The position numbers were made by a program, and so were the translations under genes. Positions 28,344 through 38,416 of a stretch of 64,000 nt of DNA are shown here, piece after piece. Position 1 is the stretch's first letter; each line of letters starts with the position of its first letter. Origin of the DNA: Meira nashicola (Eukaryota; Basidiomycota; Exobasidiomycetes; Exobasidiales; Brachybasidiaceae); assembly GCA_001600355.1 (NCBI GenBank), contig BCJU01000004.1:620001-684000 (forward strand), written 5' to 3'. Under the pieces are notes generated by a model. That model was given only the letters and a program-made list of their open reading frames with translations, had not been told where the DNA came from and did no database searches.

Positions 28344-29792
28344 ATGCATTTTACGCATTTGTTCGGTGGATTCGATGCCCCTCAATATGCCTCTACTTCA
28401 TCGTATACCCTCAATTCGCCGAGGCAAGAGATAGTTCCATGGTCATCTTTACAAGATTTTTCAGATACGTTTGTCTCACCTCGCTCGATAAATTCTTTTG
28501 AGCACGGTAAAGGATGGTCTACCAAATCTTCAAGGCAGGCTGAGATACCTTCAGCACCTTTATGCGAAACAGATCAAATGCATGGTAATCAATCTAGCGA
28601 TATATTGTCCAAAGATGCCGAACAACAACAAATTGAGCGTACACGGATACGGAAGGAGAAACAAAGTTGGCACTACATTATTCGAAGCGGTTTGGCTGGA
28701 GGTGTGGCAGGTTGTGTTGCAAAAACTGCTATCGCTCCATTAGATCGTGTAAAGATTTTATTTCAAGCTCAAAATCCTGAATATCAAAAGTACAGTGGAA
28801 AATGGACTGGAGTATTTGTTGCAGGAAGAGAGATCGTTCGAAGTGATGGAACGGCTGCTTTATTCCAAGGACATAGTGCAACTTTACTAAGAATATTTCC
28901 TTATGCTGCTATCAAGTATATGGCATATGACACTTTACATTTCTTACTCATGCCTACAAAAGAGATGGAAACTTCTTCGAGATTATTCTTTGCAGGAGCT
29001 GTATCTGGAGTGACTTCAGTCTTTATAACATATCCGCTTGAATTGATTCGCGTACGATTAGCCTTTGAAACCAAACGAAAGAAGCAAAGTGGAAGTTTGT
29101 TACGCATCATTCGAAAGATTTATACTGAAGGAAGTACAGAAGCACCTTTTAGCGGAGATGCACGTAAACGTGCCGGTCAAAGGGGATTGCAAAATGCTGC
29201 TGCAAGTTCTACTGGATCTGCCAATCTATCAACATCCGCTATTCAAAATGCTGCTATTGCTAATGGAGCAACTGCTTCAAGTCCAATTCCAACATCACCA
29301 ATTCCAACTCAAACAGCAGTAACTACTCATCAACTTTTACAAAGATTTCCAATTCTTAAATTTTATCGTGGTTTTGCTGTTACTGTGATGGGTATGATTC
29401 CTTATGCTGGTACTTCTTTTTTGGTGTTTGGAAGATGTAAAGCTATGTTGCAATCAACGTTCGGACCTGATTCACAAAGGAGCCTTCAAGGTACATTGGC
29501 ATGGTGGCACCCTTCAAAAACTACGATCGATCTTAGTGCGGGAGCATTAGCAGGTGCAATAAGTCAAACTGCCGCTTATCCATTCGAAGTCGTTCGAAGA
29601 CGTCAACAGATTGGTGGAATAATTCGACCTGGAAATACTTTAGGTGTTTCTGAAACTGCATTATGGATTTATCGTACTAGTGGCTGGCGTGGCTTTTACG
29701 TTGGTCTAAGTATAGGTTTCTTAAAAGTTGTTCCAATGACCAGTATAAGTTTCGCCGTTTGGATGGCAATGAAAAGATCAATGGGAATCTAA
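28344..29792 (+). CDS. LEU5: Mitochondrial carrier, Leu5/SLC25A42 type (CoA transport)
   Basis: A single-exon gene of 482 residues. The first ATG is at 28344 (MHFTHLFGGFDAPQ). A disordered N-terminus of about 110 residues precedes three carrier repeats. Each has the signature P-x-[DE]-x-x-[RK]: PLDRVK, PLELIR and PFEVVR, with SGLAGGVAGCVAKTAIAPLDR at the first helix. A Ser/Ala/Thr-rich insertion of about 70 residues splits repeats two and three. Leu5 and SLC25A42 move coenzyme A (or exchange it for adenine nucleotides) across the inner mitochondrial membrane. The assignment rests on overall similarity; SLC25A16-like carriers are the alternative. Confidence 0.83.
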   Translation: MHFTHLFGGFDAPQYASTSSYTLNSPRQEIVPWSSLQDFSDTFVSPRSINSFEHGKGWSTKSSRQAEIPSAPLCETDQMHGNQSSDILSKDAEQQQIERTRIRKEKQSWHYIIRSGLAGGVAGCVAKTAIAPLDRVKILFQAQNPEYQKYSGKWTGVFVAGREIVRSDGTAALFQGHSATLLRIFPYAAIKYMAYDTLHFLLMPTKEMETSSRLFFAGAVSGVTSVFITYPLELIRVRLAFETKRKKQSGSLLRIIRKIYTEGSTEAPFSGDARKRAGQRGLQNAAASSTGSANLSTSAIQNAAIANGATASSPIPTSPIPTQTAVTTHQLLQRFPILKFYRGFAVTVMGMIPYAGTSFLVFGRCKAMLQSTFGPDSQRSLQGTLAWWHPSKTTIDLSAGALAGAISQTAAYPFEVVRRRQQIGGIIRPGNTLGVSETALWIYRTSGWRGFYVGLSIGFLKVVPMTSISFAVWMAMKRSMGI

Positions 29793-30131
29793 TACTCTCC
29801 CATATATATACACACTTTTTTCTTTTGTATTTTATGCTTTGCTACAATATTGCTGCATTTTCGAATATGATGCCCTATTTAATTCCCTGAGCTGACCTTT
29901 CTTCTCGTTTTTATCGTATAGCTTACTAAGCTTACAACTTGTCACACTAACGCGCGTTCTGAGCGTATAGAAATTGGTTCGTGCGTTAGAAGAGTAAGCT
30001 CAGTTTACCAGTGTATAATTTGTTTGAAGTCAAGTAGTATGAATGTAGTGGAGTGTATCTTTTAATCACATCATCCATTCTTTCTTCCCAACCAGAAGCC
30101 ATTATTCAAAACCTTCAATAGAACTGACAAT
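29793..30131. promoter_or_regulatory. Region between LEU5-like and UFD1 genes
   Basis: Both neighbours are on plus, so this contains the carrier's 3' end and the UFD1 promoter and leader. TATATATA at about 29804-29812 follows the carrier stop. No RNA gene is seen. Confidence 0.4.
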
Positions 30132-31483
30132 ATGGTAAGTAGATTACCGTTATACTTTGAACGAAAAGAATTGGTTGCTGATTTTGACGTCTTTGTTTCT
30201 GATTCTTACAGTTTGGTGGTGGCCGCTTTGGTGGCGGATTTGGTGGATTTGGTGGATTGATGGGAGGACCAGGAGGAATGATGGATGATATTCGATTTTC
30301 CGCAAGGCCAGAACATTATGATGAATTCTTTAAAGCATACAGTATGGCAATGTTACCGGGTAGAGAAAGAGCAAACGTTAGTTATGGTGGAAAAATAATT
30401 TTACCTTCTTCTGCTTTAGCAAGATTAACACATATGGAAATCGAATCACCTTGGCTTTTCGAATTGAGTAATACGGGCGTTAATATGGCAGATATCAAAT
30501 TAACGCATGCAGGTGTTTTAGAATTCATTGCTGAAGAAGGTCATGTTCATTTACCTGCTTGGATGATGAGACAATTAAACTTAAGCGAAGGTGATCCTAT
30601 CAGACTTCGCGGTAAAACTTTACCAAAAGGAAAATTGGTTAAAATTGAACCTCAAACAGTTGATTTCTTAGAAATTGCCGATCCTAAAGGTGTTTTGGAA
30701 TCAGCTTTAAATAATTTTTCAACTTTAACCAAAGATGATATCATCGAATTCAGTTATAATATGCTCACGTTTGAGATTAAAGTATTGGAAATTCAACCGG
30801 ATGCAGAAGGTATTTGTATCATTGATACAGACTTAGAGGTTGACTTTGCACCGCCAAAAGGATATGTCGAGCCAAAGCCACAACCTAAAGCACTACCTCC
30901 AACGATGGCATCCAAGCTAAATATTAATACAGAAAGATATGATAGCATCAGTGCATCAGGTACATCTACACCCGGCTCACACGACGGCGCTCAACCAAAT
31001 GGAGTTGGCTCAGCTGCACAAGGAGCAGAAGGTAGTGTTCGTATTTCAGCTTTTGCAGGTCAAGGACAAAGTTTGAGCGGTAAAAAACTAAAAGCAAAGA
31101 CGAAGGAAAGATCAATAGAAGCTGTGCCTGACAATAGTATGATCAGACGAACGGATCAACCTAGAATTGTGACGAATGATACGCAAATCGGAGAAAAGAA
31201 AGTTCCTGCTGCTTTAAATCTACCTTTTGGAAAGTTATTCTTTGGATATGAAGTAATACCTGTTGGTGGAAAAGAGAACGGAACGCAATCTGAAGCACAA
31301 GCAGATCCATTTTCTGGATCAGGCCAAACACTCTCAGGTCGAGCTCCAAGATCGAATCTAAGCACAAATACTACAGGATCAGCATCAGCCAACACACCTG
31401 ATACTAGTACTGGAAGAACTCTAGGTGGACGTGGTTCAACGCGAAAGCGAGAAATCATCAATATAGACGATAGCGATGATTAA
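30132..31483 (+). CDS. UFD1: UFD1, substrate-recruiting cofactor of Cdc48/p97
   Basis: Exon 1 is only the start codon (30132-30134), followed by intron 30135-30211 (GTAAGT...TTACAG). Exon 2 (30212-31483) begins with a Gly/Phe-rich leader and runs to 424 residues. The Ufd1 double-psi barrel domain is clear: RFSARPEHYDEFF, YGGKIILPSSAL, HMEIESPWLFEL, GVLEFIAEEGHVHLP and KPQTVDF-type IEPQTVDFLEIADPK. With Npl4 it binds ubiquitinated clients for extraction by Cdc48 in ERAD and other pathways. The second half is less conserved, with repeated GQxLSG(K/R) motifs and an acidic, basic-flanked C-terminus (DDSDD). The tiny first exon makes the start easy to miss. Confidence 0.93.
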
Positions 31484-31668
31484 ATCTTTGGTCTTGCCCT
31501 TGTATAAAATAAACGATGAAAGTTGTAACTATAGACACATTTTCGACATTCTTTTGCATGCTAAGACGATCAAGTGATGTGAAATATTTATCATGCATTG
31601 AATATGCTTAGCGAAGCACAAATGATATGAATAATACAGGAAATAATATGACAAATCCGCGATACCGA

Positions 31669-33783
31669 TCACTTTTCCGTCTCTGCTGTTGTCTGTCTCC
31701 TTTTGGCGTAAAATGATGGCAAAAATTCTGGTGCATCTACAACTCCACGTTCGATCTCATCCAACTTTTTCATCATATCATAATTGATTTTTCCAGTTAT
31801 ACGTGAATCAAATTCGTATTGAGGATGAGAACGTACGTAATTGCGTATCCAAGTTGCAGTTGTAATTAAAGAACCATTTGCTCTTGCTGCAACTAAATCA
31901 AGATAAAGACCTAACTCATAATGCGTTTCAACGTCCACATTTAATGAATCAAGGTAATTGTATACTAAACCGATCAAACCAGGAAATCCTCCTCTTTCAT
32001 CATCATCTGAATCTTTGACGCCATTAATAATTTCATCAATAGTGAATTCAGCATATTCTTCTTCAATTGGACCGAAATCTGGACTTCCTGCTCGTGAATG
32101 TCTTGCTGGACTTGGCTCAGCCGTTCTATTATTATTATGATGTCCATTCGTTTGTCTTTGTCCTATACCAGGAGAAGGTGCTCTACTTGAAGCTGTTGAT
32201 CTGTTACGAGCAGCAGCAGCAACGGTTGCTTCGCGCATATGATGACGTGCTTTTGCTCTATAAACATCTTTGCGGAAATAATACTTTTGCGTATGAACTG
32301 CATCTCGATGATGTGCTCTTTTCATATTAACGTCAACTTTAGAAATCGGAATATAAAAATTGAGACCGAAACTTAAAATAGCTCTTGTCAAAAGTACGAT
32401 AAAAACACTAAATGCAGCATTTTCAAAATCTGTTAATTGAACTTCCATTGGCCTAAATTCTACTCTCCATCCAATTTGACCTCCAGGTGGTGGTGGTTTA
32501 AAACGCATAGTTTGCCAATTGGTAGATTGAATATTTTCAAAGTGATCCATACTAACTTCATCATCTTGATCAACCATTTCACTAAAGACGACCAAAGGAT
32601 CACGAATGAAAAGATGAGCAAGATGATTTGAAAGTAAGGGATCGATACCATTTGCTTCTAACCTCTTTTTTATTCCTTCGTCAACCGGAAGTGGATTATC
32701 GTTATATTCTGGTCTGTTTAATGGATCGGTTGAAATATAACTGTCGACAGAATCGTATCTACTCTTTGGCATAACCATTCTGCTTTCCTTTAAAGGTTCC
32801 AATCCTAATTCTTCTTTTGTTCGATCATCAACAGCAGCAGAAATCACATTCCATCTGCAATCAACGTCTGCAAGATATCCACGATAAGCAGGTGATGCAG
32901 CTGTTAAAGCAAGCATAATCGGTCCAACAGGAACTAATTGATCATAAATACTTCTAGCTTCTGAAACGCTGCATGCTTGAAAAGTGACTTGTAAACAACA
33001 ACATCCCATTCCGAAACCCATTGCGTCCATGTAAATATGATCTGGTAATGCTGCACCTTGTCCTGCTTCCGCATCTTCTGGGAACAAAGTTCGATTCCAT
33101 GGAACGGAAGGATCGATAAACGGTTTAGGTGTATTTGTATCATGAAAGATTGGCATATTAATTGCAACTTTTGCTCCTCTTCTTCTCCTTATGTTTGCGG
33201 TCAAAGTGGGAAAGCGTGCGTGAGGATTGATAACTTCATCCGGTAAAAAAAGACTTCTACTCGCTTCTCCATTTGCTTCTAGAGGAGGATCAGTGAATGG
33301 ACTATCTGTTACGCCTAATCTTGGAAATGATGTTAATGTGATAGGTACTTCATGAGGTAATAAATGACTTCTTGCAATCCTCCGCCGCCTTCTCATATTT
33401 GCTTCAACTTTGCATAATTCTTTTGATGTACATCCATATGGCTTTCCAGGCGTACTTTCTAACATAAAACGTCCGTATTCAGGATGAAAAGTTGGAACTT
33501 CATCAATCATTTCAGGTGCTTGACTTGCTGCTTGTTCATGTGATTTTGCTAAAACTTGTAAAATTTCAGCCTGTCTTAAAGAGAGTAATGCTTCTTGTTT
33601 TTTATCATCAAATGAAACAACCATATATTCAACTTCATCTCCCCATAATAATTTATCACCTTTTCTATCTTTTATCTTTGACCAAAGAGATAAAAATTGA
33701 CTAATTCCATGATTGCGAACGTGATCTGCCAATGGTTTCGCTTCCGGCCAAGGAAGGGGTGTACCCAATGAAAGAAGACCCAT
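31669..33783 (-). CDS. GCS1: Glutamate-cysteine ligase (gamma-glutamylcysteine synthetase)
   Basis: A single-exon gene of 704 residues from the ATG at 33783 (MGLLSLGTPLPW), close to the length of eukaryotic GCS heavy chains. Visible family motifs are WGDEVEYM near residue 48 (metal and glutamate binding), RFMLESTPGKPYG, MDAMGFGMGCCCLQVTFQ, ADVDCRWNV and WRVEFRPMEVQ. It makes gamma-glutamylcysteine from glutamate, cysteine and ATP, the first and rate-limiting step of glutathione synthesis, in the cytosol. A low-complexity insert (about residues 545-590, Ser/Asn/His-rich) lies in the C-terminal third. Confidence 0.94.
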   Translation of the reverse strand: MGLLSLGTPLPWPEAKPLADHVRNHGISQFLSLWSKIKDRKGDKLLWGDEVEYMVVSFDDKKQEALLSLRQAEILQVLAKSHEQAASQAPEMIDEVPTFHPEYGRFMLESTPGKPYGCTSKELCKVEANMRRRRRIARSHLLPHEVPITLTSFPRLGVTDSPFTDPPLEANGEASRSLFLPDEVINPHARFPTLTANIRRRRGAKVAINMPIFHDTNTPKPFIDPSVPWNRTLFPEDAEAGQGAALPDHIYMDAMGFGMGCCCLQVTFQACSVSEARSIYDQLVPVGPIMLALTAASPAYRGYLADVDCRWNVISAAVDDRTKEELGLEPLKESRMVMPKSRYDSVDSYISTDPLNRPEYNDNPLPVDEGIKKRLEANGIDPLLSNHLAHLFIRDPLVVFSEMVDQDDEVSMDHFENIQSTNWQTMRFKPPPPGGQIGWRVEFRPMEVQLTDFENAAFSVFIVLLTRAILSFGLNFYIPISKVDVNMKRAHHRDAVHTQKYYFRKDVYRAKARHHMREATVAAAARNRSTASSRAPSPGIGQRQTNGHHNNNRTAEPSPARHSRAGSPDFGPIEEEYAEFTIDEIINGVKDSDDDERGGFPGLIGLVYNYLDSLNVDVETHYELGLYLDLVAARANGSLITTATWIRNYVRSHPQYEFDSRITGKINYDMMKKLDEIERGVVDAPEFLPSFYAKRRQTTAETEK

Positions 33784-34659
33784 GTCGTCTTAAGAGTGTG
33801 TTTGAGATTGCAAGGAGAAGGAAGAATTGAAGAAAAACAAGATCCTTTTTATCTTATTGTACCTTTTGCTAGAATGGTAAAACACGAAATTGATCTCCTT
33901 CTTAACTCCTTTAAACGCAAATTGTCGATAAAATTGCGTGACCTCCTTTCCTTCCACCGCTTTCAACTACGCCCGCCTCTATAATGCAATGTGAATGATT
34001 GAAAAAAGAAGAATTACGTCACAATTGACGATCAGCCTCTTTCGGGTGATTCCCACTGTGATAATAACAAATCTTCCTTAACAAAATGATGTTGATGGGC
34101 GTTAATCAAAAACAAATACACTTTTTTTCGTTTTATCTTCTGTAGGTTAGAAGAAGCTAGGCCGAACGTATTGTGGTACATACAAATTAAGAAAAAAAAA
34201 GGCAGGGCACTTGTGTTGTTGCAAATCCGTACAACAATTTACTGAAATTCGCCCGGAAAAGATTTGCACTGCGTGAATGGATGGATGTATCGCGCCTGTA
34301 CATCTGTCTGTTTCCTGGAGTTTCGGATATTTGAGCCATACAGGGTTTGATTTCCCCTTCCCTTTATGCAAAGCACTATGTTACACCCTGTTTGTCATAC
34401 GCACGCGTTTTCTTTTGCATTTGCTCTAGGCCGAAAGGGTTGAATCCTGCCTACGGCCGATCGTCTTTGAGTTATTTCCGGACCTTTTTATTCATGTCAA
34501 GTGACATAAAACACTGCCAGCCAGAGTTTAACCGCCAGAGGCGCGATTAGAGCATTGCACACACTGAATGATCGTCATGAACATGAACATATTGTCTAAA
34601 AATACAAATTGAAATACATACATACATACCTATAATGGTGCTTTAATCATCTTTCTCGG
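33784..34659. promoter_or_regulatory. Upstream region of GCS1
   Basis: It contains the GCS1 promoter and the 3' flank of the next minus-strand gene. Nothing more specific is visible: no tRNA, and frames at 34147-34550 lack homology. I looked for a Yap1-type TTACTAA site and did not find a convincing one near the start. Confidence 0.4.
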
Positions 34660-37005
34660 TTAAAGATCTTTTTTAACATTCTCACAGCCTTCTTCTCCTC
34701 CCCCTGCTTGTACGATCGCTTCTATTCTTTGCAAAACTTCTGCTACTCCTTTCTTCTGCCAATCCCATTCATCCATCGATGTCAATTTATTGAGGACATT
34801 TTTAGACATCATCTCATGACTGCATTGACGAAAAGAGGTGATAAAATATTCCGTACTCTTCTCATTAGGCACGATCTCTTTCTCCTCGCAAAAATTTTTC
34901 ACGAATGATAGAGCATTCCAGGTTTTGCTCCATCGGCTTAAGTCAGCATTCTGAGCTGATGTATTGGGCCACAAATAAGAATGCAATAACACATTCAGCA
35001 AATTGACTCGATTATTCTTATCCAGAACAAGGGCTCCAGACGTTGTTTGAAATTTGATCAATCGGGTAGCATATTCTTTTGCACTTGACCATCGTTTACC
35101 AAGCGCTAGCGATCGGACAAAGTGGCAGTAGGCTGGCTCACCTAGCTCAATGAGCGTCTCATTTTGACTTTTACCTCCCATCACCTCTACGAAGCTTCTC
35201 AATTCAGCCATTGCTCTTCCGGCTAACCCTCGATCTGCGCAATAAGCGAAACGAGCATGTGCCAGAACTCTCAAGCAATCTTCATATTCAGCATCTCGAA
35301 GTTGATTAAGTTTTGAAGCTATTTCTGCCATTAAAACTCTACTTGTCCGACCGCTGCCTCGCTTTGAATCTTGAAAATCGGAAGGTCGTGCCGAAAAGCA
35401 AAGAGGCGCATTTCCGTAGTGACGAATCAATCGACAGATAGAGTCAACCGAACGAAGCATCAAAGGCGTTAGGCTGTGTAGCTGATATGCTGTTCTCGGA
35501 TCATTTCCTCTCATAAGCTCAGCTATCATCATTTCCACCTCTTTCGAAGTACTGGCAAACGTCACTTTTTCTTCGGATGCGGAGTTCCCCATTTTGGTAG
35601 CAGAAGCCCGTTGTGCAATCGCTACTAGTGTGTGTTGAGCTAGTGCTTTCGGTCCAAGTCTTTTACCTATGGTTTTGCTGCAGCACAACATGAAATACGT
35701 GATGGGATTTGTCATCTCACTTTTGACATCCGATTGTGCTAAACCACCTTTTGATTGCAGAGGACTTTGAATAACCCTTTTATCCATCAAGTCGAAAAAC
35801 ATATCTCGTAATCCATGCCACAGACGAGGTAGGCTAATACACTCATCCTCCTTATCCACCCACACTCGTAGGCAGCTTAATATCTTTCTTGTCATATATC
35901 GTGCTTGTGCTGATCTCAGCCTAGGATCGCGGGCCACTTTTGCGCATAAAAGAAGGGCATCTATGCGTAGTTTGGGATTCGCAGCGAATTCAGAACGTAA
36001 AAGGTGAAGGATTGCTCCAAAAAGTCTGAATAATGTCGCTCGTTGAATTGCCATAACACTTCGAGCGTACTCTTGGTCAACACCCTTTGCAAGTTCAGCG
36101 ACTGAAACAGTCGAAAGGTACATTTCTTTAGTCATGAAGAGATACACAGGAACATTCTGTGATTGCATAGAATCGATCTTTCGAGATGCAACAGATGTCC
36201 ATGCTGACATCAATAGCATTCTTAACTCTTCTTTTCGTAGACATCGTGGGATGGAGCTTGTGTCTGTCTTAGCCTCCTCTGTCTTTTCTATTGATCGTAG
36301 CATTTTCGTCGCCAGTGAGTCAATATCGCTGATCCCTTTGCGCACTTCATCGAGGGCATTTTGTATGCAAGTTCGCATAGTGTTCTGGTCAACAGATGCT
36401 GTCCATAGTGGTTTAAAAATGATTTTTTCGTCTCTCTGATCTGACTCATCTGTCACTAGAGATTCTTCTAATCCTTCATGTTCAAGTGTGAAAGTATGTG
36501 AAGGTCTTTCGTTCTCGTTGAAAAATTGTGGATCTAGCCTTGTAGTCGATTCAGGTAAGAAATCGGGTATAGCGTACCCATTATCAATCTCTTTCGATTT
36601 TCCTTTTCGATCTGCTTCCAATAGTCTACGTTCTAGCAGCCTCCATTCCGTCAAAATCTGCGAACCATCCGGAATGTAAGGGTGAGAATGATCAGGTCCA
36701 GATAGAGCGGCTTCCATTGAATAAATGCGACCATTGATTATCGAAGATGGCGGTGGTTTGTGATGTATTCCGGTGCTGTGAATAGTTCGTATCCTTCCCC
36801 GGTTTTGGGAGTTATCTTCTCGAACGATTAAAGTCGAACTTTCTCCGATTCTCATGCTCGTCATACTGGTCGATTGTTGACAAAGGATTGCCTTTTTAGC
36901 TTTACATGGATCGCTATACTCGCTATCCCATGCATACCTCACAAATCCATTCGGAGGTCGACCTCTCCGCCTTGATTGGCGTATGAGGGAACTGAAAGAA
37001 CGCAT
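34660..37005 (-). CDS. Unknown large protein with probable mitochondrial targeting sequence
   Basis: A single-exon gene of 781 residues. The frame extends upstream without ATG; the first ATG is at 37005. The N-terminus (MRSFSSLIRQSRRRGRPPNG) is rich in Arg and Ser and lacks acidic residues, as in mitochondrial presequences. The remainder appears mostly alpha-helical, with many Leu/Ala/Arg segments that could form helical repeats of the PPR/TPR kind, for example CLRVLAHARFAYCADRGLAGRAMAEL. No catalytic motif or known domain is recognised. A role in mitochondrial RNA or ribosome biology would fit a PPR-like protein, but this is inference. Confidence 0.7.
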   Translation of the reverse strand: MRSFSSLIRQSRRRGRPPNGFVRYAWDSEYSDPCKAKKAILCQQSTSMTSMRIGESSTLIVREDNSQNRGRIRTIHSTGIHHKPPPSSIINGRIYSMEAALSGPDHSHPYIPDGSQILTEWRLLERRLLEADRKGKSKEIDNGYAIPDFLPESTTRLDPQFFNENERPSHTFTLEHEGLEESLVTDESDQRDEKIIFKPLWTASVDQNTMRTCIQNALDEVRKGISDIDSLATKMLRSIEKTEEAKTDTSSIPRCLRKEELRMLLMSAWTSVASRKIDSMQSQNVPVYLFMTKEMYLSTVSVAELAKGVDQEYARSVMAIQRATLFRLFGAILHLLRSEFAANPKLRIDALLLCAKVARDPRLRSAQARYMTRKILSCLRVWVDKEDECISLPRLWHGLRDMFFDLMDKRVIQSPLQSKGGLAQSDVKSEMTNPITYFMLCCSKTIGKRLGPKALAQHTLVAIAQRASATKMGNSASEEKVTFASTSKEVEMMIAELMRGNDPRTAYQLHSLTPLMLRSVDSICRLIRHYGNAPLCFSARPSDFQDSKRGSGRTSRVLMAEIASKLNQLRDAEYEDCLRVLAHARFAYCADRGLAGRAMAELRSFVEVMGGKSQNETLIELGEPAYCHFVRSLALGKRWSSAKEYATRLIKFQTTSGALVLDKNNRVNLLNVLLHSYLWPNTSAQNADLSRWSKTWNALSFVKNFCEEKEIVPNEKSTEYFITSFRQCSHEMMSKNVLNKLTSMDEWDWQKKGVAEVLQRIEAIVQAGGGEEGCENVKKDL

Positions 37006-37343
37006 TTTTGACAATGTGCGTCTTCTCAATTACTTCCCCAGCAAGAGCAAACGTTGCTCTGCTATTTATTGATCATATAATAATTTGAAGAGATAGGATA
37101 ATCATTGATGTTTTTCTTGTGATTGAAGATGGTGAATAGTTCTTGTTCTAGGTACGGTAAGAGGAAAGATGAGTTCAATCCATACACGCCATTCAAGAAT
37201 AGAAACAAGCAAGCAGGCGTCCACGTGAACATACTGTGCTAGTGCACAGTCGTGTAAAAAAAATGGAACTACGCTAGAAGAATATCATTCTACAAATATT
37301 TTCTGGTTTCGGACCATCAACGTACTTTGTTTGCCTTGACAAT
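37006..37343. promoter_or_regulatory. Divergent promoter of the 781-aa gene and RRP40
   Basis: 338 bp between divergent starts. The segment at 37222-37245 reads ACTGTGCTAGTGCACAGT, an almost perfect palindrome (ACTGTGC/GCACAGT arms around four bases), about 100 bp upstream of RRP40. It may be a binding site for a dimeric factor. No TATA box is clear. Confidence 0.45.
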
Positions 37344-38252
37344 ATGGCCATGCTTACATTACCTGGTGATCATATATCAATACCTTCTACTTCAGCTGTC
37401 AAACTTGGACCTGGACTCGCAATCTCTACAGGAGAATCTGAGCAAGATGCAGAGTTGATCACGATAACACCGGGCATTCTTGGAAAGATAAAATCACAAC
37501 CAAAGGGAAAATCTAAAGTAGTGCAAGGTGGAAGTGAATCAAATACGCAGACAGCATTCTGGATTGAAAGTAATGGACGTCGTTATTATCCTTTTGTACA
37601 CGATCACGTTCTATGTCAAATCACCAATAGAGGCGTTGATGCTTATCAAGTGACATTGTTCAACACATTCGCAACGGCAAATCTACCTGCATTATCCTTC
37701 GAAGGAGCAACAAAAAGAAATAAACCAAATCTACGTGTTGGCACATTGATATATGCTCAAATTGTCTCTGCTCATAAACATGCTGAGATTGAACTAACAT
37801 GTGTGGATGCTGCTACGGGCAAATCAAACGGATTCGGAGAGCTAAAAACGGAAAGAGAAGAAACAACAACAAATACAGGCAAGAAGACTAGCGAAAGTAC
37901 AATCGCACCAGCTTCTGCAAATATCTTTTCTGTATCTTGTGGTCTAGCACGTAGTTTGTTGAATGACAAACATCCTCTTTTAGCACGATTGGCAACACAC
38001 TTTCCCTTTGAAGTTGCTATTGGAGTAAATGGATATATTTGGGTTAGAGCAAAGAATGTTAAACATGTAATCGCTGTGGGAAAGGTTTTGGAACGTGCTG
38101 ATTCAGTTGCTATGAACGAGCCCACTTTGGCTGCCCAGGAAGCTGCCACCAGCTTAACAGATGAGGAAAGCAAAGTCGCTTTGGATATTGTCAAACAGAG
38201 AGGCGTGTTAGATGCAAAGACAATATCCCAGATTGTCGATCCATTCAAGTGA
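37344..38252 (+). CDS. RRP40: Exosome cap subunit RRP40 (EXOSC3)
   Basis: A single-exon gene of 302 residues. N-terminal LPGD motif at residues 6-9, a short N-terminal domain, an S1-like domain (RRYYPFVHDHVLCQITNRG, VTLFNTFATANLPALSFEGATKRNKPNL) and a C-terminal KH-like domain with FEVAIGVNGYIWVRA, the G-x-N-G signature of Rrp40 rather than Rrp4. The exosome cap binds RNA and feeds it to the 3'-5' nuclease core for processing and decay of rRNA, snoRNA and mRNA. A Glu/Thr/Lys linker of about 25 residues between S1 and KH is longer than usual. Confidence 0.92.
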   Translation: MAMLTLPGDHISIPSTSAVKLGPGLAISTGESEQDAELITITPGILGKIKSQPKGKSKVVQGGSESNTQTAFWIESNGRRYYPFVHDHVLCQITNRGVDAYQVTLFNTFATANLPALSFEGATKRNKPNLRVGTLIYAQIVSAHKHAEIELTCVDAATGKSNGFGELKTEREETTTNTGKKTSESTIAPASANIFSVSCGLARSLLNDKHPLLARLATHFPFEVAIGVNGYIWVRAKNVKHVIAVGKVLERADSVAMNEPTLAAQEAATSLTDEESKVALDIVKQRGVLDAKTISQIVDPFK

Positions 38253-38416
38253 TGTCGCTTTTTTTGTATACTACTGTATTTTAAAACACAAATCATACTG
38301 AATTCTTGCAGCGCATTATACAAGATTATATGATGCATTGTGATTTATCCGTACATGAAAAAGACAATTTGCTGAGAGTTCTAAAAATACAAAGTAAAGA
38401 GTGCTTCAAAGTCCCT

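Noticed and set aside
34430..34465. GGGTTGAATCCTGCC resembling a B box
   Set aside because: One base short of the consensus and no cloverleaf can be built upstream.
37772..38338. 188-codon minus frame over RRP40
   Set aside because: Antisense shadow of a clear RRP40 gene; no start context and no family similarity.
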